From positions 18,028-82,027 of the forward strand of contig BDSI01000242.1 in assembly GCA_003117195.1 (NCBI GenBank): a stretch of DNA of 64,000 nt. The letters are read 5' to 3'. Made by a program: the position numbers and the translations under genes. Position 1 is the first letter of the stretch. Each line of letters begins with the position of its first letter. Positions 32,640-43,000 of the stretch are shown here, piece by piece. The notes under the pieces are model-generated. The model saw nothing but the letters and a program-made list of their open reading frames with translations. It had not been told where the DNA came from and searched no databases. The stretch is from Eudorina sp. 2006-703-Eu-15. Lineage: Eukaryota; Chlorophyta; Chlorophyceae; Chlamydomonadales; Volvocaceae.

Positions 32640-35150
32640 CCACAGCCACCGAATGTGCAAGTAAGCTTGCGGCTGCTGCCCGCCCGTGCGTCGTACGCCG
32701 CTAACTCAGGCCACCTTGCATCCCCGGTGCTCCCCACAAATATACGCTTACGATATCGTGTGTCATCATGTAACCGCCGCATACCCGGCATCCGTCCGTC
32801 CACCGCAGGGTACCGCCAACCACAGCGGCGCATGTAAGAGGACAGCCTGGAACAGTGACTGTGCATCGCTGGTGTCGACGGGACAGAAGGCATGCCTTTC
32901 GTACGCAACTCCACGACACAAATTGTGGTTACGACGCTGACGGCATTGCTTGATATGTAGTAGTACCGTTACAGTGTGGATAGGCTTCCGGGCCCTGTCT
33001 AGGGGTTTATGTATGTATGCATGATATGTAAGTTTGGACGCGTACATAATGAAGCGTTACATAATGGACCCACGTACATACAGGACGATTTAAGCCTTCT
33101 GGCAACCACATCTGACCGTATGGCGGAGCTGTCGATTTGTTTTGTGAAGCGTTTGGTGTGCGCCCGAATGTAACGAAGTGCGAACGGTTGGTTTTTGCTC
33201 ATGATGCTTCCAGGCGCCTAGCGGTTAGCTCAGCGTGTGAGATGCTTACTCTGGCGGGTCAGGCGATACCGGCTGAGGACAGTGCGCGTTAGTTACCCCG
33301 GATTGGTTTATGACCCCTTGAGGGATTTCAGAGCCTGCCGCCGTTATGCTACGTTCTCGTTGTCTGCTAAGCTGAACAAGCTGAAACTGTTCGCCCCGGA
33401 TATACGGATGCGTTGTTTCACTACTCAAGTGCGTGCAATACTGTTGTACTTGTTGTACGGCTGCGTGGCATGGGGTTTCTGTGCTTGCGGAAGCCCTGGA
33501 GCGGGCGGGAAGGCGTCGTGATGGAAATAATATGGCGGAGGGTCTGTTCGAAGCGTGCCTGCCTGCGAGATGACCCTCCCTCCAGATGACGCACTTCAGT
33601 TGCAAGTTTTGTACATGCGTCAAATCGTGGGTGCCGTGCGACCAGCCCACCGGCTTCTATTTGCGGAGTTTTCGCAACTTCCCGTTCATTATTACACCCT
33701 TAAGCAATGAATTGGGTTTTGGAACCATGTCCGGAAGCAGCAAAGCTCAGTCGCGTACACGGTTTTGCGTGCCGAGTTAGTTGATGCCCTCACCCATTCC
33801 GATTTCCGAATGGAAGGGGTGGGGGACCCCAGTGCTGCGGGTTCTCTCGTTTCTGGAATGTGACGTCTGGAGCGGTCTGCCGCAAGACTGCGATGAGATC
33901 GACGAGAGTGTTGATTGGTTGCTTTCTAAGCCACTCCTCGAAGGCCCAATTGTGACCGCCATGAGGAAGCAGCTTATCAGCGGTTGGGAACATGTGCGGG
34001 GTTCCCTCGGATGGTAAGCAGCCGGGCCTGGATGGGTCTGCCGTGTTCAGGCGCGGCAGCCGTGATGTGGCCGCCACACGCTACGGCATTCATTCCCTGC
34101 AGCGCGCACCGCAAGCTAATGCAGTTCCGGTTGTCTTGCTGGGCGCTGGAGGCCAACAGAGGGAGACACCGTGTACCTAGGGAACAGCGGGTCTGTATTC
34201 GCGCGGAGGAGGGTTTTTCCCATTTCACTACCATGCTGGAAGCCATGGCCTGGGACCCGGCTCGGTCAGCAAGTCTTTTGGAGCGCATGTGGGCCCACCG
34301 TAACTCAATCGTCTCCTTTGGACGGTAGTAGTCTTCTTTTTGGGCGGGGCCCCAGCGCGAAGCGCGTTCGGCAAAACGTTCATTATCCGCTAAACTAATT
34401 CGCTATGTTTGTCATATTAATTGTCCTCTATTGCAAGGTAACTTTGGTTTGGCTGAAAAAAATTCTTTGCGCACAAACGGCCAAAGTAAAGCTCCGCGGT
34501 CTCCATGGACCCGAGTCAACATCCACCCAACGCCTCTCGCGCTCATGTTTGTTGCAACAAGTGCCGCGTGATGAATACTTGGATTAGGGCCAGGTGGCGC
34601 GTGCTAAATTGAACTTCCATAGTGTTCTGATGTTTGAACATCAAGATGCCACCAAATCAAAGTTTCAAGATGCAAAGGGATAGCATACCGAGTACCAAGG
34701 AGTTCTCCAGTTCCGATGGCCCGAAGTCCGGCTCTCACCGCGACTTTTTTGCACCCTGCTTTTGCTTTACATTGCTATGTAACTATTGTAGCAAACTTTA
34801 GAGGTTCACGTCTGCTGCACGCGTGCAGCAGAAGGGTTGCAAGCAAGCCGACGGACCAAACAACGACAGTTTCACGGCCAGAATGCTTCAAGCTTGATTT
34901 GTGATCATCTGCTTGACAGACGGATGTGGTAGTGCAGAGGCGACTAGCGTTACGATAGTGATAATGCAGATGCCAGCCGTGTGTATGTACATGCGTGTAT
35001 GCATCACAGGACCGCACTACAAAAGCCTCTACCATGGTATCGACCATCGCGCGCGCACCTGACAGATACCACCGTTATTATATACCGTATGAATCTATAT
35101 CATACATGTGCCCCGCCGCCCTGTTTATCATTTCGTTACGTCAGATTGGA
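32640..35150. other. gene-poor stretch
   Basis: Apart from the tRNA-like site near 33,220 I see only short ORFs. The pair at 33,781-34,328 (plus) and 33,790-34,077 (minus) overlap each other and match nothing I know. They could be transposon debris. Confidence 0.4.
33216..33273 (+). other. tRNA-like promoter sequence
   Basis: GCGGTTAGCTCAGCGTGTGAG fits the tRNA D-arm and A box (TRGCNNAGYNGG) fairly well. Thirty bases on, GGGTCAGGCGATACC is a poor B-box match. No full cloverleaf can be drawn. It may be a decayed tRNA or tRNA-derived SINE head, or chance. Confidence 0.25.
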
Positions 35151-35154
35151 CTAA

Positions 35155-35966
35155 TTGGACCCATGGGCCCGCGCCGGCGCCGGCGGCTGTCGTCGGCCGC
35201 CGTCGGCGGCCGTCGTATGCCGTCGCTCGGCAACCAATTCGTCATCCCGAACCCACTGATGTATGCGGCCCCCGTGACAGGCCGCTTGCTTTACAACGAA
35301 AACTCTATTACCGCGCAAGAGTGTGAGAGAGTGAAAGGGTGCCATTGAGGGTGTCGTTGATGTTGAAGGTGGATCGGCGTGTATAGATTCAGCAAGCTCA
35401 AGCAGGTAGGTAGCCCCGAAACCAACCTGCAGTACACGGCGGTCATCGTCGGCCTGGCCGACCGTGCAGGGACTGCGGCGCGGCCAGCTGCACGCTGGCC
35501 GAAACCGGGCCCCCCAGCTGGGGCTCACCGTCTCAGTGATGCTCCCACAGCATCAGCCGGAAACCAAGGAGGCAGCAGCAACAGCCAGGAAAGCGGTGGC
35601 CCAGCAGGAGTGGGAGGCAGCGTGCGCCCGGGCAAGGACGCACCCGGGGAGGTCGACATGGAGGACACGGAGAATCTGCGTTTCCACCCAGGGGGAACGC
35701 AGGAGATGAGTCTGGAGGAGATGGAAAAGGAGGTGGCGGACCTGCAGGGCTTAGTCGCGTGCCTGCTGCGGCGCAACGAGAAGGCTCGAGAGGAGAATGA
35801 GTGGCGGGAAGTGCAGCGGCAGCTGTTTCTGATGGCTGATCTGCCCCCTCTGCCGCCGTCACCACCATCCCCGGAGCCAACCCAAGTGCAGCAGGAGCAG
35901 GCACAGCCACGGCCGCCACAGCCGCCAGTCGCCGGGACGGTCGTGACCACCGTAGTGTGTTGAGTT
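35155..35966 (+). other. isolated GC-rich ORF with coiled-coil-like segment
   Basis: The frame ending at TGA 35,963 encodes up to about 195 residues. The middle holds an acidic helical segment (EEMEKEVADLQGLVACLL, then RRNEKAREENEWREVQRQL) of coiled-coil character, followed by a Pro-rich end. It stands out as a GC-rich island in AT-richer DNA. It could be the last exon of an unknown gene or a Gag-like fragment of a retroelement. The upstream part (35,155-35,350) is GC-rich with repeated CGGC motifs and may belong to it. Confidence 0.35.
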
Positions 35967-37736
35967 CCTCCGGGCAAGTCCGTTCAGCGGTTGCAATCAG
36001 CTCATCAAATGCAAGGGAGACTCAATAGAACACCAGAATTGTTGATCAAGCATCATAACATCGGTCGAGCTCATTTGGGTTTCGGATCTGTCGTACTCCC
36101 TGGCACTTCGCACGGTTCCATCACTTCGCACGGTACCTCTTCTCCACAGACAGTGCCTGCGCTCCAGCATCCGGGATCGGAGCCCGCCGGTCCTCCAGGG
36201 CTGGAGGACGCAGGGGGATAGGACAAGGGGGGTTATAGGCGGGGCATCCCCTGCATGCCAAGCGGGGTGCTGGTCTGCCTAGGGCTGCAGGGCGAGCGGG
36301 GTCGAGTGCGTGTGGTGGGGAGGCAAGGGGGAACGCGGACTCGACCCACTGAAGTTGCAATGTATGGCGAGCACCGTACGGTGGTCCGCCCTGACTTGAA
36401 CGTTGATTTCCAGCTGCCATCTTAGGACGGAGCCGTTTGCTTAGAGAAAAGACCCGCCCGGCCGGTATTCCTATATCGGAGTCATTTGTGCGAAAGTTGT
36501 TTTGGTTTCTACTGATGATGTCGGTGGGGGCGTGCCCTCGTATACACCGTTGATTTGGAGTCCGCTGTAACGTTCATTCAATTTAATTACTGTGCATCCC
36601 GCCTTTTACAGCCCACTGTTGTAATAAGTTCAACACTTGCCGTACTCAGCAACATCTTATGATGGGCCGCGCGCAGACAAGCAACCTGCATCCGGCTAAC
36701 GCCGCGTTGTCCCCACCATGAAGATATGCGGGGCATGGCGGGGATCGAAATTCCCCTTCGTTCATTGGGAATGGGCGTGTTGTCTCAATCCTGCCAAGCG
36801 CAAACAAACACAAGCACACACTTCATTGGCAAACGAACCGGACATATAGGGACGTCGCGTTCTTGCTGAGGGCCCCACGCACGCACCCGTGTCTCCTTGG
36901 GGTGACAGTTCCTGCTGGTCCCTATAAATCACCTTAGGTGATCCGTGCTAAGCTGTAATTACTAACATAATGCCAGCTAGGTTTTTTCAAAATGATCTGC
37001 CTTTATTGTCGTTAAGTTGCTGGACGCCGGGTGAAGCCCTCAATGGCTATACCTTGTGTTGAACCAGTGAAGCCTCAGGAGGCTGTGCCAAACAACATCT
37101 GCACATGCTGCACATCATGCGCAGGAGCACCGACGGAGACCATAACGGATTTCCGTGCATCTTGCTATCCCCATCACCCAAGCAAACTGTACGGTACTCA
37201 CTACTGTCGGGTTGCGCGACATGTGCGCTCCCCAGGTTATAGTGCCAGGCGTTGCATGTGCAAGGACACAATGGGCCACAGAACTGCAAAGCTAGCTTAC
37301 CCCTAGACGCACCATCCACCCAAACGGCCCTCCCGAACGGCATCAAGCACAGGCAGCGCATAGCAAGCCTGAAGGAAGCACGTCTGGGCGGGCTCGGTGG
37401 GCCGGGGTTTCCTGGCCCACCACCCCTAACAGCAAGTAGCAGGTCAGTTCAGGTCAGCTATATCACCGCGACACAGCACTCTTGGGTGTCTCGCGCGGGT
37501 TCCTCGCCAGAAACATCAGACCGTGCATGCATGACACGAATGCCCTGCAAGGAGTCCACGCGGAAGGTCCATGTAGCAGAGAAGGATCGATACACCGAAA
37601 CGGAACCCGTGCGGACAGAACCCATACGCGCAGCAGTATAATGGCGATTTGATCCACAACGCCCGTGCGGGAGGACTACAACCACGTGGGGAGGTCGGTC
37701 GTCGATCCTGGCCGTAGCGCATCCGTGCTATAGCTC
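35967..37736. other. intergenic, no gene seen
   Basis: No ORF with protein-like character. TTACA at 36,606-36,610 (TGTAA on the minus strand) is a possible poly(A) signal for the ABM gene, though 1.1 kb away. Confidence 0.45.
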
Positions 37737-39466
37737 CTACCGGGCCATAAACCCGGGGCCGCTCTCGTAGTACTTGGTGATGTCCTTTGTGATCCACTCG
37801 ACTCCGTTCTCCTCCAAATCCTTGCGGAGTTGCAGGAAGGGCTCGGACTTCCCTGTCAGGACAAGGCGCGCGTGCACGTTAGTCGTACATAGCGCGACGT
37901 CATGGCTTCGTACACAGCGCGACATCATGGCTTGCGAAGGAAATCGACGCAACAACACGTGCTAGCATCGGAGCTCGCTCGCTCTTTGCACACATCACTG
38001 CAGCAACTCATCGGATAAAGGACTGTTACTCTGGCATGAGTAGCAGATTCAAAGTCACCAAACGCAGCCGCCATGCGGGGAGCTTCGATGGACCATACAA
38101 ATGGATGGCATCTCTGAAGCAGACTCAGCCCCTGAAGCCCCAAGCAACGTTCTCATTCGCTTACCAGCACCGCACAGGCCCAGCGCGCCAAACAACACCT
38201 ACTCTGGCGGCGGCCAGTTCCAACGCGGCTTTTTCTCTTACTGTTTGGCTTTGGCAATTGGGGGTTAGTACGCATAGAGATTTTCCCAGGATGCAGCCAC
38301 GCCCCTTGCTTTTCACGCATGCTGCCTTACGCACGCACACACAGATCTTCGCGATTCTTTGTGCAGCGAATGCTATTGGCGCTCCGGCGCCCACCTCGGC
38401 GCTCTGACGATCGGCTGTGCTGCAGCGGCTCGGGCTCCATGATCTACGTCGCAGTCGCCGTTCACACTGTGACGGCAACGGTTATCGGTGATTCGGTACG
38501 AAGTGGTTCACCATCATCACATGCCACTCTTAGCTCCGCTTTTCTCGCGGCTAAGATCTCTGATATACTCACATGATGTCCATCTGCTTGCGGCCTGCTG
38601 GCTTATTATTGAGTGTTTCCTCGTTTGCGCTTGCCTACGGTACCTGAGTGCTTCAGCTTCAGAAGGACACCCCGTTAGTGCACGATTGCCTGCTTTCGGC
38701 GCTCGCTCACATGCATAATGCTGTTGCTTGCATTGCTTGCTTGTCGGCAGCGGCGGGCAACACTGTCGACAGGCGTTTCGCTGGCCGGCGGGTCTGATCC
38801 GATCAGCGTCGCGCCCATCGCACACACTCACAGCCATTGATCGTGCGTGTGGGTAAGCGAGGCAGCAAATCCGCACCGGCTGGCAACGGCAACGACACCG
38901 GCTGGCAACGGCAACGACATCGGCCACGCCAACCAAGCCTCAGCGAGCCTGCCGACAAGCGCCAACCGCCGACGCAGCTCTGCAGGGCTCCCCGCCGGCT
39001 TAACATTCGTCCACAGCTATCGTCATGCTATGTCACTTCTGGGCTGGAAACGGGAGTTGTTTGACATACATGCATTTGCTGGGCGTAGCTGTGCCCTTTG
39101 CAATCCACGCACAATGCCGTGCCCGGCTTAGGACATACACGATTCCCCCGTGACGCATTCTGCAAACTCACAGTGCACTTCCTCCAGGTACTCCTTGCTG
39201 ACATAGCGCTCGAAGATAATGAAGCTATCAGGGTCTGTGTCACTCCAGCTCAACTTGTAGCTGAAGCATCCAGGCTCGTTAGCAGTAACATGCTTCACCA
39301 GAGGCGTAAAGCATTTTTCAAACAGTGCAGCCTGACCCTCCTTAACCTTTCCCTTCACAAGGACAACGTACACCTGCAAATCCCAAGGAGTTGCAAAACA
39401 GGTTAGTCGGTGGATGGATCCCACTGGACAATTACGCGACGCGCTTGCCTGTCCTTCAGTTGTCAT
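37737..39466 (-). CDS. antibiotic biosynthesis monooxygenase (ABM) domain protein
   Basis: Three exons join in phase to 111 residues: 39466-39449 (MTTEGQ), 39373-39172 and 37852-37737. The protein is a single ABM-type alpha/beta barrel: VYVVLVKGKVKEGQ, then HVTANEPGCFSYKLSW and SFIIFERYVSKEYLEEVHW, with KSEPFLQLRKDL in the last exon. Small proteins of this family bind or oxidise diverse small molecules; the substrate here is unknown. The N-terminus shows no targeting signal, so it is probably cytosolic. Intron 1 starts with GC (CAG|GCAAGC). Intron 2 is 1.3 kb and of lower GC, long for so small a gene. The start is chosen because the 18-base first exon gives a sensible start and correct phase; an earlier exon cannot be excluded. 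Confidence 0.82.
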
Positions 39467-40052
39467 TACGTTGCGTTCCTTTGGTAATACTGATGGTCTG
39501 ATCACAACTCTGGTCTTTTGCACGCCGGGCGTGAAGCCGCTGCGAAGCGAGCAGCACGGTGCGCGTTGAGTACGTAGGAGCATGTGAAGATAATTGTGAC
39601 AAGTATACGTCGGTAGGTTGCAAGCTTACGCCCGCGATCGCAATGAACGACCAACCCCAACCCATGCCGTGCGAGATGCGTGCTATGCAAACTACACTTT
39701 TGGCGGGTGCAACACAGCTACGTCTGCTTTACACGGAATGTTCAAAGCATTTTCCACAAACACTCTTCCAATTCAGTTTTTCTTAATTTGCCGAAAGGTG
39801 TCATGTAAGCCACCGTTGATATTGTCACGCCATTTCCCAGTCTACTGGCCTGCCATGGCAATAAATAATCGCCTTTGCATAGTGATTGCAGCAGTTTTAT
39901 ACTGGAAAGTTTGAGCGTTGCCCTCCAGCACTACCTTGATGAAACCAGGCTTGAGCTGGGCAACCAGCCGACTGATCTGTTAGTTACATCTATATCAAAA
40001 TTCGTACCTTCTGTGCGGACTGTGTGCAGAACGTCTGCCGCGCGGTGGAGCG
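39467..40052. promoter_or_regulatory. shared upstream region of ABM and RAD17 genes
   Basis: The two start codons are divergent and 586 bp apart, so this interval must hold both promoters and 5' UTRs. I see no clear TATA box or repeated operator. Confidence 0.4.
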
Positions 40053-43000
40053 ATGTCGAAGCGCCCCCGAGCCGCTGGGGGAGCAGGTCCCTGCGCAAAA
40101 GTCGAGGCGGTTGAAGTAATAGAGTTACTGGACGACTCATCGCAGTCGGAGGACGACCCCGATGATACTTTTGTACAGGCGCGGCAGGCCACGGCGGGCC
40201 CAGACCGTCCTACGAAACGACTTCGGCGAATGGATGCCTCTGCGGCGCCCACGCAAAATCCGCGAAATCGAACAGGCAACGTCGCTACTGGCTCTGCCCA
40301 AGCAGCGTCCGCAACCGCTCTTCCAGCCAGTCGTCGACGACTCGCTGCGGACGTGCGCCTGCAGCAGGCGCAGCAGCAACAGCTGTCTGCAGCTTCCCAG
40401 CTCCCCAGCGGCAAGCTCCGCCAAGCCACTTTGCCTGTAGCCTTACAGCGGCCCCGCTCAGCGCTGCCGCTCCAAATGCTCAACATCAGCAGACCCCGCC
40501 CTGGCGGAGAGGCTGGGCCCACCGCCTCCGGCGACAGCGGCTTCGGTGGCGGTGGCGGTGGCGCCAGCCCAGCGCCCTCCGCCTCACCCGCCTCGCACCG
40601 CTCCCGGCTATCACAGGACCCAGATTACATGCCTGCATCGCAGTCGATGTCGCAGTCGATGTCACAGTCACAACAGCGACGCCCGCAGGTGCGCCAGTTG
40701 ACATTCGCGCCGGCACGGACGACGGGCTCTGTCGGTGGCGGTGGCAGCGGCTGCGGTGGCGCCCCAAGCGGGGCCCGTGGCCCGACGTTGGCAACGACGC
40801 ACACAGCCGCAGGCACCAGTCGTGTGGTAGCTGCAGACGCAGTCGGTGGTTCCGCCGGTGCCGCGGCCGCTATCCTGCAGGACAGCGCCCGGGCGGCCGC
40901 TGGGCTTGGCAAGGCTGCGGGCGGCGGCACCGCAGCAACGCGCCCCGCAACTGTGCTGGCGTCTTCCGCAAGCCAGTCACCGACGCTGGCGGCCGAGATG
41001 TGGTACGAGCGACACGCTCCCCGCAGCGAGGATGACCTGGCGCAGGTGCTGCACCGCAAGAAGGTCTCGGAGGTCAAGGAGTGGCTGGAGTGCCAGCGAG
41101 GTCTGCTGCTCGCACAGCAGGCACCTCCGGCTTCAGGCAGACAGCAGCAGCGCCTGCAGCAGCCGGGATTCCCGATGCAGCAGCACGGGGCCGGGCAGTC
41201 CCAGCACCAGTCCCAGGGCTGGGCTGGTGGCGTGGGCGGCGGTCCTGCACCGGGGTTCTGGCGGCCGAGGCCTCGGCCCTGCGGCCTGGCCGTGCTGAGC
41301 GGGCCGCCCGGGTGCGGCAAGAGCGCGTGCCTGAGGGTGCTGGCCGAGGCGACCGGGTTCGAGGTGGTGGAGTGGACAGCGCCGCAGCCCATGATGTGGA
41401 ACGAGTACCAGTATCAGGTGGGGTTGCAGGTGGGGCATGTCAACTGGCCGGTTATAACTAGTTGTTGCGACGGACTGCGAGAGCAAAGGTGGGGTGAAAC
41501 TTGGGGTGAAACTTACCGGACGGGGAGGGCGTTGTGTTCGAATGAGGACGGGGCGTGGCCAAGGATGAGTTGTGGCCTGGGTTGTTGGATGAAGAGCTTA
41601 CGCGCGTGTGGGACCGACTGCTGCGGCTGCCGGGAGGTTCACGTGGGGACGGCCGGCTCCCATCTTGACCCACATCAGCTGTACGGGAGCTGTTCGGACA
41701 CGTCACACGTCTCGTGACCGGCGGCAGCCCAACAAGCAGTGTATATGTGGATGGGGGTAGCTGTACGGGCCGCTAACCTTGGCAGTCTTTATCTTCCCAT
41801 GTGAACAGTGTGAAGGATTACGACATGGGTTTGAGATGGCGTGTCCATGTGCCGGATGTGAGGCGCCTGTCACCCCGTCGCACGCTTTCAGCGATCCGCA
41901 GGCGGCGATGCGTACAGAGCGGGAGAGTCGTTGCAGTTTCAGTCCAAGCTGGATGAATTTGAGGCCTTCGTCAGCCGCTCCAAGTACCCGTCCCTGGCCC
42001 TGGCTGCTGCGCCTGCAGCCCCCGCGGAGCCCTCCAGGACCGGGGCAGCCGCTGCTAGCAGACCAGGGAGAGGTGGGAGGGGCAGGGCAGGGGTTGGTGC
42101 AGTCACACGTGCAGCGCGTGCAAGCCCGGTCCCGCCGCGAGGCGCTTAGTCCCGCACCCGAACTCTGGCACCTGCCCCTGCGCGGTATACTGCGCGCTCC
42201 GCATACGGCCATGCCTTGCAGCTCTAGCGATTGGTGTACGGTATCGTGCCAGCGGCCGGCCGCCCTGGCCGCCGCTCATTTACATTTCCTTCCCTTCAAG
42301 GTGCTGCTCCCCTCACCCTTCCATTTCGCGCCGGCTCCACTGCATGTGTGCATTGCCAGGCCGCGACACTTCCCCCGAGGACCGCACTGCTGCCGGCGGA
42401 TCGGGCCCCTGCTGGGGCGACGCCGCAGCTGCGCGGCCCAAGCTGCTGTTGGTGGAGGACCTGCCGCACACACACGATTCGGAGCGGCGGCAGCGGCTGG
42501 CGGGGGCGCTGAGGGAACTGGCGGCATGCGCGCGGGGTCCCGTCGTACTTGTGGTGACGGAGGCCGAGGGCCTGCCGGGGGCCAGTCGGGGCGGGCGAAG
42601 CGGCGGGGGAGGGGGCCCAGACGACGGAGGCGCTATGGGCGGCGCCAAGGGGCTACATAAGGTTCGTGGCGCCTCAGCAAGGAGTGCATCAATTGTAATA
42701 CATGCGTATAGCCGTATACCGTTCTCTGCGCTGCCGCCAGCGTCAGATAGGTTTTCCTTTTTACCGGACGAACGCCCCAAATGCTTGTCCCTGGCCACCG
42801 ACCTCCCTGCGCACCTGCTTCTGATGCACGAATCGCGACCTTTCCATCCCGCCCTCCCTGCCGCTCTTCCTCCTGACCTCCCCAGGACATCCTGGCAGTG
42901 CTGCAGGCCGCGGGGTCCACCGTCATCAGCTTCAACTCGGTCACCACCAACAACATCGCCAAGCTGCTGCTGCGCGTCGCCGCCGCCGAGGGGCTGGAGC

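Noticed and set aside
39128..39583. Single-exon reading of the ABM protein from an upstream start
   Set aside because: The extra N-terminal part spans what fits as a GC-AG intron, and the ORF stops right after the domain, losing the KSEPFLQLRKDL segment that the spliced model supplies in phase.
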